Shown here in pieces: positions 30,483-39,340 of a DNA stretch of 64,000 nt. The stretch is from Nanogingivalis sp963517825 (GTDB taxonomy: Bacteria; Patescibacteriota; Saccharimonadia; Saccharimonadales; Saccharimonadaceae). A program made the translations under genes and the position numbers. The notes below the pieces were generated by a model. It made no database searches. It was not told where the DNA came from and worked only from the letters and a program-made list of their open reading frames with translations. How positions within the stretch are numbered: position 1 is the first letter of the stretch; each line of letters starts with the position of its first letter. The stretch lies in contig CAUQGB010000001.1 in the NCBI GenBank assembly GCA_963517825.1, positions 186,001-250,000 on the forward strand. Reading direction: 5' to 3'.

Positions 30483-32609
30483 TTATTGTCTTACACCTTT
30501 CATTGTAAGATTTAATCTTCCCTTTTCGTCAATTTTATCTAGTTTTACCCAAATTTCTTGATCTTGGCTTAAGACGTCTGTAACTTTTTCGGTTCGCTTT
30601 TCAGACATTTGTGAAATGTGAAGCATTCCATCAATTCCAGGAAGAATATTTACGAAAGCACCGAAGTCTTTAATTGAAACGACTTTTCCGCGATAGATTT
30701 TGCCAACTTCAGGTTCTTCAACCAATGATTTAATCCAGTTTAGTGCTTTTTCGATTTGTTCAGCATTCGAGCTTGCGATTGTAATCAAGCCGTCTTCCTT
30801 AATATCAACTTCAGCACCAGTTTCAGATGTAATCTTATTGATTGTTTCACCACCTTTACCAATGATTGCACCGATTTTTTCAGGATTAATTTTAATTTTT
30901 TCAATTCGTGGTGCATATGGTGAAAGTGATTTTTTAGGTTCAGAAATTACACTTAATATGTGGCGCAAAATATGCTCGCGACCTTTTCGTGAAGTTAGGA
31001 TTGCTTTTTCGAGAACTGAAACTGGCAAACCATGAACTTTCATATCCATCTGGAGCGCTGTAATTCCGTTTTTCGAACCTGTACATTTGAAGTCCATATC
31101 GCCAGCAAAGTCTTCGGCGTCGGCAATATCGCTTAGAATGTAAGGTGTTTCGCCATCCATCATCAATCCCATTGCGATTCCTGAAACAGGATTTTTCAAA
31201 GGTACACCGGCACTCATTAAAGCCATACAACTTGAACAAGTTGCTGCCATTGAAGTTGAACCATTTTGGCTCATAATTTCGGTTACGCTACGGATTGCGT
31301 AAGGGAAATCTTCAACACTTGGTAGAACTGCTTCCAAAGCTCGTTGCGCCAAATAACCGTGGCCAATTTCACGTCGGCCGGGGCTTCCTAAGCGGCGAGG
31401 TTCACCAACGGTATATCCGGGCGCATTGTAGTGGTGCATATATCGGCGTTCAATTTCGTTGAACTCCATTGTGTCAACTAATTGCGAATACGAAAGTGGC
31501 GCAAGAGTTACGATATTCATTGCTTGAGTCACACCACGAGTAAAGAGACTTGAACCGTGCGCGCGCGGTAAGAAGTCGATTTCGCTCGAAAGTGGTCGAA
31601 TTTCATCTAGCTCACGGCCATCTGGTCGCTCGCCATCTTCGATAATTCCCTTTCGAACTGCTTTATGAACCGCCAAAGTGAATGCTTCATCATATTCTTT
31701 TCGAATTTCTTCATATACTTCTTCACCGAATTTTTCAAGCATTTCTGCGTGGAACTTCTCGCGAATCTCGGCAATATTTTGATTGTACTTTGGATAAGCC
31801 TCGCGAATTTTAGAATCGAATTTTCCGTCTGTCCACTCTTCCACTTCTTTCAAAATTTCTTCATTTGGCAAAACTAATTCAAAAGCGCGCTCCTCAAAAT
31901 AACCTGCTTCGATATATTTTGCACGTAATTCATTTTGAAGTTTAATTGCTGGTTGGAAATTTTCGTAAGCCCAAGCTAGCCCTGCGATAATTTCTTCTTC
32001 AGGAACTTCGTTTGCTCCAGCTTCAACCATTGTAATACCGCTTTCGATTCCAGCAACAACCAAATCGAGTGGAGATTTTTCTTGTTCTTCAGGACTCAAG
32101 AAGGCTTTAAATTCTCCGTTAATTTTACCAATCCGAAGACCAGCAACTGGGCCATCAAACGGAACCCCAGCAAGATGCAACGCGCTCGAAGCCGCAATCA
32201 TTGCAATCATATCTGGTCGAAATTCTGGATCAGCCGAAAGAACGGTTGTAACAACCTGAACTTCTTCGCGATAACCTTTTGGAAACAAAGGTCGAATTGG
32301 GCGATCGATTAATCGACCAATCAAAACTGCGTCATCACTTGGGCGACCTTCGCGCTTGATAAATCTTGAGCCAGAAATTCGTCCGCTCGCGTACCACTTC
32401 TCTTCGTAATCAATTGAAAGTGGAAAATAATCTAGCACTACTGGTTTTGAGCCTAATTGAACGGTTCCCAAAACGACAGTTTCACCGTATTTTACGATAA
32501 CGCTAGAAGTTGAACGAAAGCCAACTTTGCCAACTTCTAGTGTTAATTTTCGACCCAAGAAATCAGTACTAACCGAAATTACACTTTTCCCTGTTGGGTT
32601 TATAATCAT
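30483..32609 (-). CDS. pnp: Polyribonucleotide nucleotidyltransferase (PNPase)
   Basis: 708 aa from ATG 32609, chosen because AGAAGGAGC sits 5 nt upstream; a GTG frame start at 32678 has no such site. Two RNase PH domains (LDYFPLSIDYEEKWYASGRI in the first; GRRIEGHG-like SPGRREIGHGYLA in the second), a helical linker, a KH domain (IGAIIGKGGETINKITSETG) and an S1 domain (GKIYRGKVVSIKDFGAFV). It degrades RNA 3' to 5' with phosphate. Promoter TTGCTA (32728-32733)-17-TATAAT (32705-32710). The leader of about 90 nt could serve PNPase autocontrol. Confidence 0.96.
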   Translation of the reverse strand: MIINPTGKSVISVSTDFLGRKLTLEVGKVGFRSTSSVIVKYGETVVLGTVQLGSKPVVLDYFPLSIDYEEKWYASGRISGSRFIKREGRPSDDAVLIGRLIDRPIRPLFPKGYREEVQVVTTVLSADPEFRPDMIAMIAASSALHLAGVPFDGPVAGLRIGKINGEFKAFLSPEEQEKSPLDLVVAGIESGITMVEAGANEVPEEEIIAGLAWAYENFQPAIKLQNELRAKYIEAGYFEERAFELVLPNEEILKEVEEWTDGKFDSKIREAYPKYNQNIAEIREKFHAEMLEKFGEEVYEEIRKEYDEAFTLAVHKAVRKGIIEDGERPDGRELDEIRPLSSEIDFLPRAHGSSLFTRGVTQAMNIVTLAPLSYSQLVDTMEFNEIERRYMHHYNAPGYTVGEPRRLGSPGRREIGHGYLAQRALEAVLPSVEDFPYAIRSVTEIMSQNGSTSMAATCSSCMALMSAGVPLKNPVSGIAMGLMMDGETPYILSDIADAEDFAGDMDFKCTGSKNGITALQMDMKVHGLPVSVLEKAILTSRKGREHILRHILSVISEPKKSLSPYAPRIEKIKINPEKIGAIIGKGGETINKITSETGAEVDIKEDGLITIASSNAEQIEKALNWIKSLVEEPEVGKIYRGKVVSIKDFGAFVNILPGIDGMLHISQMSEKRTEKVTDVLSQDQEIWVKLDKIDEKGRLNLTMKGVRQ

Positions 32610-32738
32610 ATTTGCTCCTTCTGCCAAATGAGTTGCAGGAATTTTCTTCGAAGGATTTTCGAAAATAATTTCTACCACACATTCAGCGTTAATTTTACTC
32701 TTTCATTATAACATTTTTTAGTGAATTTAGCAAAAATA

Positions 32739-32770
32739 AAACCGCCCAGCATTTGAGCAAGGCGATTTTA
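32739..32770 (-). terminator. Terminator of rpsO
   Basis: Minus strand AAAATCGCC / GGCGGTTTT followed by ATTTTT. It overlaps the -35 region of pnp only at its far end. Confidence 0.65.
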
Positions 32771-32781
32771 CGGTTTTGAAA

Positions 32782-33048
32782 TTATTTTCGTAAACCTAAT
32801 TTAGAAACAACAGCTTTGTAGGCTTCAAAATCTTTTCGTTCAAGATATTTTAGAAGTTTTTTACGGCGACCAACCATTTGCATCAAACCGCGACGAGCCA
32901 TGAAGTCGTGCTTGTTTGATTTAAGATGTTCCGTCACTTCTTTGATACGAGCCGTCAAGATTGACACTTGCGCCTGTGGCGAACCAACGTCATTCTTTGA
33001 AACCTGAGTCAAAGCGATTGCCTTCTCTTTATTCTCTTTAGTAATCAT
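32782..33048 (-). CDS. rpsO: 30S ribosomal protein S15
   Basis: 88 aa from ATG 33048: MITKENKEKAIALTQ, VGSPQAQVSILTARIKEVTEHLK, HDFMARRGLMQMVGRRKKLLKYL, all typical S15. An upstream in-frame ATG at 33084 overlaps the -35 box, so it is not a start. TAAAAT lies 7 nt before ATG 33048, so even this ribosomal gene appears to be read from a leaderless mRNA. S15 binds 16S rRNA helices 20-22. Upstream of pnp, the usual rpsO-pnp order, but each has its own promoter. Confidence 0.96.
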   Translation of the reverse strand: MITKENKEKAIALTQVSKNDVGSPQAQVSILTARIKEVTEHLKSNKHDFMARRGLMQMVGRRKKLLKYLERKDFEAYKAVVSKLGLRK

Positions 33049-33055
33049 CTTTAAA

Positions 33056-33084
33056 ATTTTATCATTTTTTAAGATTTTAGTCAA
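33056..33084 (-). promoter_or_regulatory. Leaderless promoter of rpsO
   Basis: Minus strand TTGACT (33079-33084), 17-nt spacer, TAAAAT (33056-33061), 7 nt to ATG. Confidence 0.8.
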
Positions 33085-33130
33085 GAGTATATTATATTTT
33101 AATTATAATTATTTGTAATATTAAATAATA

Positions 33131-33156
33131 AAAAGCCCCGCACTAAGTCGGAGCTT
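33131..33156 (-). terminator. Terminator of gene 33163-33654
   Basis: Minus strand AAGCTCCG / CGGGGCTT (one G-T pair) followed by TTTATTATTT. Confidence 0.65.
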
Positions 33157-33162
33157 ATATTC

Positions 33163-33654
33163 TTATTCATCTTTTCGCCACTTCTTTTTTAGCTCTTTGG
33201 TGAATTTTTCTAGAACCCAGTCCTCGAGTTCATTATCAATCCAGTATTCGAGCCTTTGCAAATCATCCCAATTGGATAATATGCGCACTAGAGGATAATG
33301 CTCTTCCTCTAGGTCGGCGTCATAATGGAAGACTTGGTACGGGAGTAAACAAAAATATTCCTCCCACTGATCGTCATCTAAGCAAATATCGCATCCTGCT
33401 GTTTGCTGTTTTAGATAGATTCGGATCTCAATTTGACCATCTTCAGAAACATAGTAATTGAGCTCAAATTGCCCAAATTTGATTTCACCGTACAAGTCAA
33501 TTCCTTTATGACTTATACTTCTCAAAAGATTGGAAAGTTTATCCTTAAATTTTTGAATAAGGGCTTCTTCCATTGTTCTTATTTTCTCAAATTGAATTTC
33601 TTTAAGCCAAGTTTCTTTATTAGGAATTTCAATTGTACTTTTGAATTGTTTCAT
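33163..33654 (-). CDS. Hypothetical acidic cytoplasmic protein
   Basis: 163 aa, soluble, acidic in the C-terminal half (CDICLDDDQWEEYFCLL, DADLEEEHYPLVRIL). Family unknown to me. AAAGAGAA upstream of ATG 33654. A 12-codon frame (MGEFIRKRTLK, 33651-33686) ends across this ATG (ATGA overlap) and could couple translation. It belongs to the set of orphan soluble genes here with strong TTGACT promoters and long leaders. Confidence 0.6.
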   Translation of the reverse strand: MKQFKSTIEIPNKETWLKEIQFEKIRTMEEALIQKFKDKLSNLLRSISHKGIDLYGEIKFGQFELNYYVSEDGQIEIRIYLKQQTAGCDICLDDDQWEEYFCLLPYQVFHYDADLEEEHYPLVRILSNWDDLQRLEYWIDNELEDWVLEKFTKELKKKWRKDE

Positions 33655-33773
33655 TTTAATGTTCTCTTTCTAATAAATTCGCCCATTTTAATTATTACCG
33701 TCGCTAGAAAGTTTTTGCGCCAGTAATTATTTTTTCCTCCTTACGATATTTAAAATATGCGAATTATGTATAT

Positions 33774-33802
33774 ATTCTACCATAAATATAATAAAAAGTC
33801 AA
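33774..33802 (-). promoter_or_regulatory. Promoter of gene 33163-33654
   Basis: Minus strand TTGACT (33797-33802), 17-nt spacer, TAGAAT (33774-33779). The leader is about 115 nt and carries an AAGGAGG with no start codon at normal distance. Confidence 0.7.
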
Positions 33803-33804
33803 GC

Positions 33805-33826
33805 AAAAACCGCCATTCTCTGGCGG
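33805..33826 (-). terminator. Terminator of valS
   Basis: Minus strand CCGCCA-GAGAA-TGGCGG followed by TTTTT. Confidence 0.8.
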
Positions 33827-33835
33827 CGGCTGCTT

Positions 33836-36394
33836 TTATAAAATTTCGAAAGCTTTTTTAACTTTTTCAAGCTCGGCTTTTTTGTTTGAAAATTCTTCAC
33901 GAGTTTCTTCAACCAAATGCGCTGGTGCTTTTGAAACATAATTTTCATTCGAAAGGCGTTTTTCAAGCAAATTAATTTCTTTCGAAATCTTTTCGATTCG
34001 TTCGTTTAACTCAGTTTTATATTCAGCTAGAACGCTAGTTGGAACATCAAGATATGCGCCCAAACCGCTGGCAGCAAGGCTAAATCCATGCGGCGCATCT
34101 GTTTGAACGATTTCCGGTACGCGTGAAAGGTGGCGAATTGTATCGGCGTTTTTCGCAATTAGCTCATCTTTTTCGAAAATCAAATTGTAGCGTTTTTTGC
34201 CTGGAAGTTCAGCGGTAACCAAGCGAATTTCACCAACCAAATCTTGAATTCGTTCAAATTGAAGTGCTTCAAATTCGTTAAACTCTAGCGATTCGGCAAA
34301 TTTTTCATTTGCAAGAATTCCCTCAGTCCAAGGCAAAGTTTGCCAAATAGTTTCGGTTACGAAAGGTGCAAATGGGTGTGCAATCTTCAAACAAGTTTCC
34401 AAAACCCAAGCAAGAAGTTCAGGATTTTGTTGTGTTTTTGATGCTTCAATATACCAATCGGCAACTGTACTCCAAATTGTGTGATAAACAGTTTCAGAAG
34501 CTTCGGCAAAACGGTAATTTTGCATGTGGTTGTCTAATTCTGAAATTGCGCGGTCAAGTTCTCGCACGATCCAGTGATCTGCTGGCGAGAAAGCTTCGGG
34601 GCGTTTTTCGCTCTTAATATCGCCAACTTTTTCTGAAATAAACCGTGAAATATTCCAAAGTTTGTTGCAGAAATTTCGCCCAGCGATAACTTTGTTTTTC
34701 GAAAATGCTTGGTTTTGCCCTGCTGAACGCGCTGCGATAATTCCAAGGCGGAAAGCGTCAGAGCCATATTCAGCAATTACGTCCATTGGGTTGATCACAT
34801 TTCCCTTTGATTTGCTCATTTTTTGGCCGTGCTCATCAAGAACCATTCCATGTAGATAAACTTCGCGGAAAGGAATTTGGCCCGTACAATAAAGTCCCAA
34901 CATGATCATTCGTGAAATCCAAGGGAAAATCAAATCGTGGCCGGTTTCCATTACGCTATTTGGGTAGAATTTCGAAAGCTCGCCGCCCTCAAGAAAATCA
35001 GTTGTAATGAATGGCCATTGACCACTCGAGAACCAAGTATCAAGCGTATCTTCATCGCGTTTATAAATTTTGCCGTTAACTTCAATTTCGGCTTCGTGAA
35101 CACGTTCATCAAAAATCCAATCTGTTGGATCTTCAACATTTTGAAATGCTGGGATTGGAATTCCCCATGGTATTTGACGTGAAATGTTCCAGTCGCGAAT
35201 ATTTTTAAGGTATTCCATTAGAACATTCTTCTTGTTTTCAGGCGTAAATTTAATTTCGTCCTTTTCGAGAACTTCAATAGCTTTTTTAGCTAAAGGTTTC
35301 GTAGAGATAAACCACTGCTCTTTTACAAGTGGCTGAATTGGCTCGCCAGATTTATAGTCGTAACCAACAACGTGCGTAATATCTTCTTCTTTAAAGAGGG
35401 CGTTAATCTTCTTGAGGTCTTCAAGAATCTTTTTTCGCGCTTCCATAACTTCCAAGCCAGCATACTCACCGGCGTTTTGAGTCATTTTTCCATCAAAGCC
35501 AATTACTTGAATTTTTGGTAAGTTGTGGCGATTGCCAACTTCGAAGTCATTTGGATCGTGGAATGGTGTAATTTTAACAACACCAGTTCCAAATTGTGGA
35601 TCGGCGTATTCATCAGCGACGATTTCAACTTCACGATTAGTTAGAGGTACTCGCACTTTTTTGCCAATTAGATTTTGGTATCGTTCATCTTCTGGATTAA
35701 CTGCAAGCGCAGTGTCGCCAAGAATTGTCTCTGGGCGCGTTGTTGAAACTAGCATATATTCACTAATATCACCAAAATCATCAAGAACAGGATATGCGAT
35801 TGTCCAAAGTTTGCCCTTCTCTTCTTTGTAATCTACCTCGATATCGGCGTAAGAAGTTTGGTATTTTGTTGAATAATTAACAATTCGCTCACCTCTATAA
35901 ATTAGGCCATCATTCCACATTTTTTCGAAAGTTTTATAAACGCGATTTACTACTTTTTCATCTAGTGTGAAAGTAAGGTTTTTCCAGTCGGCTCCAGCTC
36001 CGAGTGCGCGAAGTTGTAATTCCATGTTTCCACGTTGGCTAGCAACAAAATCCCAAACATTTTTATAAAGCTCATCACGAGAATAATCAAAACGGCTCTT
36101 CCCTTTTGCATTTAGAAGGCGTTCGTAAACAACCCACGTTTCAAAACCGGCGTGGTCGGCACCAGGCAAATAAATTGCGTCATAACCTTTCATTTTGTGA
36201 TAACGCACCAAAATATCCTCTACGGCGGCCATTAATCCGTGACCAATGTGAAGATTTCCGTTTGCATTTGGTGGCGGCATTACAATTGAATATTTTGGGC
36301 CAACTCCGCTACTTTCGAAAGCACCGGAAAGTTCCCAAAGATTATAAATTTCAGGTTCGTAATTGTTCGGTTCGTAAGTCTTTGTAATTTTCAT
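33836..36394 (-). CDS. valS: Valyl-tRNA synthetase
   Basis: 852 aa from ATG 36394 (AAAGGGAA upstream; a frame start at 36412 has no ribosome site). Class I catalytic motifs: PPPNANGNLHIGHGLMAAVE near 39-58 (HIGH) and GQKMSKSKGNVINP (KMSKS). An editing CP1 domain lies between (TTRPETILGDTALAVNPED), an anticodon-binding helical domain follows, and a C-terminal coiled-coil arm ends the protein (ERIEKISKEINLLEKRL). It charges tRNA-Val with valine and clears mischarged Thr. The 36395-36494 gap to the divergent femX-like gene holds a palindrome. Confidence 0.96.
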   Translation of the reverse strand: MKITKTYEPNNYEPEIYNLWELSGAFESSGVGPKYSIVMPPPNANGNLHIGHGLMAAVEDILVRYHKMKGYDAIYLPGADHAGFETWVVYERLLNAKGKSRFDYSRDELYKNVWDFVASQRGNMELQLRALGAGADWKNLTFTLDEKVVNRVYKTFEKMWNDGLIYRGERIVNYSTKYQTSYADIEVDYKEEKGKLWTIAYPVLDDFGDISEYMLVSTTRPETILGDTALAVNPEDERYQNLIGKKVRVPLTNREVEIVADEYADPQFGTGVVKITPFHDPNDFEVGNRHNLPKIQVIGFDGKMTQNAGEYAGLEVMEARKKILEDLKKINALFKEEDITHVVGYDYKSGEPIQPLVKEQWFISTKPLAKKAIEVLEKDEIKFTPENKKNVLMEYLKNIRDWNISRQIPWGIPIPAFQNVEDPTDWIFDERVHEAEIEVNGKIYKRDEDTLDTWFSSGQWPFITTDFLEGGELSKFYPNSVMETGHDLIFPWISRMIMLGLYCTGQIPFREVYLHGMVLDEHGQKMSKSKGNVINPMDVIAEYGSDAFRLGIIAARSAGQNQAFSKNKVIAGRNFCNKLWNISRFISEKVGDIKSEKRPEAFSPADHWIVRELDRAISELDNHMQNYRFAEASETVYHTIWSTVADWYIEASKTQQNPELLAWVLETCLKIAHPFAPFVTETIWQTLPWTEGILANEKFAESLEFNEFEALQFERIQDLVGEIRLVTAELPGKKRYNLIFEKDELIAKNADTIRHLSRVPEIVQTDAPHGFSLAASGLGAYLDVPTSVLAEYKTELNERIEKISKEINLLEKRLSNENYVSKAPAHLVEETREEFSNKKAELEKVKKAFEIL

Positions 36395-36421
36395 AATTCC
36401 CTTTAATCGCATTTATTCAAC

Positions 36422-36451
36422 ATTTCACGCGAAATTTTTAATGCGTGAAAA
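36422..36451. repeat. Palindrome between valS and the FemX-like gene
   Basis: TTTCACGC (36423-36430) and GCGTGAAA (36443-36450), 12 nt apart, just upstream of the -35 box of the next gene. The same half-sites form the hairpin at 12783-12811. Confidence 0.5.
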
Positions 36452-36458
36452 TTTTACA

Positions 36459-36488
36459 TTTACAATTATACCACATTCGGTGTATAAT
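36459..36488 (+). promoter_or_regulatory. Leaderless promoter of the FemX-like gene
   Basis: TTTACA (36459-36464), 18-nt spacer, TATAAT (36483-36488), 6 nt to ATG 36495. It decides the start: the longer frame from 36441 would begin upstream of the promoter. Confidence 0.75.
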
Positions 36489-36494
36489 ATAAAC

Positions 36495-37622
36495 ATGCTA
36501 AAGATTATCGAAATTACAGATAAAAAAGAATGGGACGATTTTGTTAACGAACATAACGGTCATCCTTTGCAGCTTTGGGGCTGGGGTGAACTTAAAGCCG
36601 AGTCATCAAACTGGAAAGTGGTGCGAGTTTTTTTGAAGAACGGTGAAGAAAAATACATTGATCGCAAGAAGAACGATCACTCGGATATTGTGGCAGCAGT
36701 GCAAATTTTAATTCGAAAACTACCTTTTCCGCTTAATAGTTTTGCATATATTCCGCGTGGCGCTTTGGTGCTTTCGAAAAAACCGATTGAACGAGCTCGC
36801 ATTTCGCGTGAAATAGCGCTTTGGGTTTCGAAAAACATTAAACCAAAACCAGTTTGTTTGAGTATGGAGCCAGATTGGAATGAAGACGAATTTGAGATTC
36901 GTGATGGCTGGCGAAAGAGTAAAAATACTATTTTAATTCCGCGAACGTTAGTACTTGATTTAACTCAAAATGAAGATGAATTGTTGGCTAAAATGAGTAA
37001 AAAAACACGCCAGTATATTCGAAAAAGCGGCGGGGAAGTTAAAGTTCGACAGCTTAGAACCGAGGAAGAAATCGACCGTGCGCTAGAAATTTACACTGAA
37101 ACTGCTAAACGCGCTGGGTTCGCAATTCATTCGAAAGATTATTACCACAAGCTTTATCAAAAAATGGGCGAAAATTCTCCGATTTTTGGGGCATTTATCG
37201 AGAAGGAGCAAGGTGAACCTACAAAAGAACATGAAAATGCGGAAACTTTTGAAGAGTATAAGACTGCTGAAGAGCGTGTGGCGGAAAAACTTAAAAATCA
37301 AGAAATGGTGGCGTTTTTGTGGTTTGCGCAAAGTGATAGTGTGGCATTTGAGCTTTATGGTGGAATAACTGAGGCAGGGCAAAAAGCGCGTGCGAATTAT
37401 ACTTTAAAGTGGATTGCAATAATCGAAATGAAAAATCGTGGTGTTAAGCGATATGATTTTAACGGTCTTTTAAATGACGGAATTTCGAAATTTAAAGCGG
37501 GTTTCGCAAACCACGAAGATTTACTGGTTGGAACACTTGATTTTCCGATTTCGAAAAGTTATTTTATCTGGAACTCATTTTTGCCAACTGCTAAAAAAAT
37601 CGTGCGAAAGTTCAAAAAATAG
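36495..37622 (+). CDS. FemX/FemAB-family peptidoglycan bridge aminoacyltransferase
   Basis: 375 aa from ATG 36495. Tandem GNAT-like folds of the Fem family: HPLQLWGWGELKAESSNWKV at the start, SMEPDW and LLAKMSKKTRQYIRKSGGEV in the middle, KWIAIIEMKNRGVKRYDFNG and DGISKFKAGFANHEDLLVGT at the end. Fem enzymes add amino acids from aminoacyl-tRNA to the peptidoglycan stem. With the MurE-like ligase and the deacetylase this shows an active cell-wall set. Divergent from valS, with a terminator after it. Confidence 0.9.
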   Translation: MLKIIEITDKKEWDDFVNEHNGHPLQLWGWGELKAESSNWKVVRVFLKNGEEKYIDRKKNDHSDIVAAVQILIRKLPFPLNSFAYIPRGALVLSKKPIERARISREIALWVSKNIKPKPVCLSMEPDWNEDEFEIRDGWRKSKNTILIPRTLVLDLTQNEDELLAKMSKKTRQYIRKSGGEVKVRQLRTEEEIDRALEIYTETAKRAGFAIHSKDYYHKLYQKMGENSPIFGAFIEKEQGEPTKEHENAETFEEYKTAEERVAEKLKNQEMVAFLWFAQSDSVAFELYGGITEAGQKARANYTLKWIAIIEMKNRGVKRYDFNGLLNDGISKFKAGFANHEDLLVGTLDFPISKSYFIWNSFLPTAKKIVRKFKK

Positions 37623-37636
37623 GGAAGTGAGATTAT

Positions 37637-37665
37637 AAAAAATTCGCTCAAATCGGGCGAATTTT
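37637..37665 (+). terminator. Terminator of the FemX-like gene
   Basis: AAAATTCGC / GCGAATTTT. Confidence 0.7.
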
Positions 37666-37710
37666 ATGTTTTTGAAAAAGAAAAAGCCAGCTTTCGCTGA
37701 CTTGAGGAAG

Positions 37711-38082
37711 CTAGTATGTATTTTTATCTTTGATATAAACAACTATCATGAAGATTGTGAATACTAGCATTGTTATATTAGGTATGATGTTTCTATATAT
37801 AAACGAAAACTCTATTTTGTATATAAATCCTAATATAATTGATATACTCCATAGTAGATTATTTATCTTCAAAAATATATCAACTTTTGGACCTATGATG
37901 AGATACTTGTCAAATATTTTATTAGCAGCTAGTATCACGAATGATACTGCAACTATTATTACAGTAAGAATCTTATTCACTTCTGTAATCAATGAAAGAG
38001 TATTATCATCTGAGAAAGCAATAAAAATTATAGCAAAGATAATAGCTAAAGCTACGGTAATACGCTTGCGTAATGTGACCAT
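37711..38082 (-). CDS. Small membrane protein, four helices, unknown
   Basis: 123 aa, very hydrophobic with four helices (about 9-24, 34-51, 70-88, 96-116). Acidic turn FSDDNTLSLITEVN after helix 1. Similar in size and topology to the protein at 17450-17860, with which it shares a leader block (TAGTTCTTT, AGAAA, GAGGTTA). Function unknown. A TTGACT-16-TAATAT promoter can be read about 75 nt upstream on the minus strand. Confidence 0.65.
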   Translation of the reverse strand: MVTLRKRITVALAIIFAIIFIAFSDDNTLSLITEVNKILTVIIVAVSFVILAANKIFDKYLIIGPKVDIFLKINNLLWSISIILGFIYKIEFSFIYRNIIPNITMLVFTIFMIVVYIKDKNTY

Positions 38083-38174
38083 ATATGACTAACCTCGTTT
38101 CTTTCTAAAGAACTATTTTTAAGATCATTCATATTAAATTTTTAATACAAAAAGTCAATAGAGAGTTTCGAAAA

Positions 38175-38203
38175 TTGACCAAACTTGTAAAAGGTAGTAA
38201 AAT
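38175..38203 (+). promoter_or_regulatory. Leaderless promoter of tsaD
   Basis: TTGACC (38175-38180), 17-nt spacer, TAAAAT (38198-38203), 6 nt to ATG 38210. Confidence 0.8.
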
Positions 38204-38209
38204 AGAATT

Positions 38210-39298
38210 ATGAAGATACTAGGAATTGAAAGCACTTGCGATGAAACTGCGGCGGCCGTGGTTGAATTTGATGCGAGCAAAATTTCGCGCGAGAGTTCGC
38301 CAAAGTTGAAATTGCTTTCAAGCGTAGTTCATTCGCAGATTGATATTCATGCACAATTTGGCGGTGTGATTCCTGAGGTGGCGGCGCGTTCTCATATTGA
38401 ATATGCTAACCCTGTTGTGCGAGAAGCGCTTTCGAAAGCAGGGATTTCCTTTAAAGATTTGGACGGAATTGCCGTTTCTTATGCACCTGGTTTGGTGGGC
38501 TCGTTGTTGGTTGGTACATTAACCGCGCGAACTTATGCACGAATTTTCAATAAACCTTTTTATCCAATTCACCATGTTGAAGCCCATGTTTATGCGAATT
38601 TTTTGAACGAAAAACCGCCAAAGTTTCCATTTTTGGCGCTAGTTGTATCGGGCGGTCATTCGCAAATTGTTTTGTTTAAAGCTCATGGAGATTATCAAAT
38701 TTTGGGCGAAACTCAAGATGATGCGGTTGGCGAGGCTTTCGATAAAGTTGCAAAAATTATCGGTTTGTCTTATCCGGGCGGGCCAGCGATTTCGAAAGCC
38801 GCACTGAATGGTGATTCTTCGAAATATAAGTTGCCAAAAGCGCGCTTAAAAGGGAAGTATGATTTTAGCTTTTCGGGCTTAAAAACAGCTGTTTTGCGAG
38901 CGGTTCAAAAAGAAGTTGGCGTTGATTTTAATTTTCCTTCTTTCGAATTAGCGGCAAAATTAACTGAAAAACAGCGAAATGATTTTGCGGCGAGTTTTGA
39001 AAAAACGGCAGTTGAAACTTTGGTTGATAAGCTTGAGCTTGCGGTGAAAGATTTCGCGCCGACAACAGTTGTGATTGCAGGTGGTGTGGCGGCAAATTCA
39101 GCTTTACGCGAGGAATTATTACACCGAGTTTCGAAAAAAGTTCCAGAGGAAATTATTTTTACTCCGCCAGAACTTTGTACCGACAATGCCGCGATGGTGG
39201 CAACATTGGGCGCTTTTCAAGCTGTGCTGAGCGAATCGCAAAATCCGCTCAAGCTTGAAGTAAAACCGTCGCTTTCGATGAGTGATTCAAAATGGTAA
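38210..39298 (+). CDS. tsaD: tRNA threonylcarbamoyladenosine transferase TsaD
   Basis: 362 aa. GIESTCDETAAAVVEF at the start, QFGGVIPEVAARSHIEYANP and HVEAHVYANFL (metal-binding histidines), VSGGHSQIVLF, the phosphate-binding loops of the ASKHA fold and VIAGGVAANSALREEL near the end. With TsaB/TsaE/TsaC it makes the t6A37 modification on ANN-reading tRNAs. The partners are not in this window. Monocistronic and leaderless. Confidence 0.96.
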   Translation: MKILGIESTCDETAAAVVEFDASKISRESSPKLKLLSSVVHSQIDIHAQFGGVIPEVAARSHIEYANPVVREALSKAGISFKDLDGIAVSYAPGLVGSLLVGTLTARTYARIFNKPFYPIHHVEAHVYANFLNEKPPKFPFLALVVSGGHSQIVLFKAHGDYQILGETQDDAVGEAFDKVAKIIGLSYPGGPAISKAALNGDSSKYKLPKARLKGKYDFSFSGLKTAVLRAVQKEVGVDFNFPSFELAAKLTEKQRNDFAASFEKTAVETLVDKLELAVKDFAPTTVVIAGGVAANSALREELLHRVSKKVPEEIIFTPPELCTDNAAMVATLGAFQAVLSESQNPLKLEVKPSLSMSDSKW

Positions 39299-39302
39299 AA
39301 AG

Positions 39303-39329
39303 AAAACCCGCGATATTGCGAGTTTTTTA
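39303..39329 (+). terminator. Terminator of tsaD
   Basis: AAAACCCGC-GATATT-GCGAGTTTTTT, imperfect stem. Confidence 0.6.
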
Positions 39330-39340
39330 TTAGAGGGCTA

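Noticed and set aside
30483..32678. GTG at 32678 as the start of pnp
   Set aside because: No ribosome site precedes it, while ATG 32609 has AGAAGGAGC at ideal spacing and begins the family-typical sequence.
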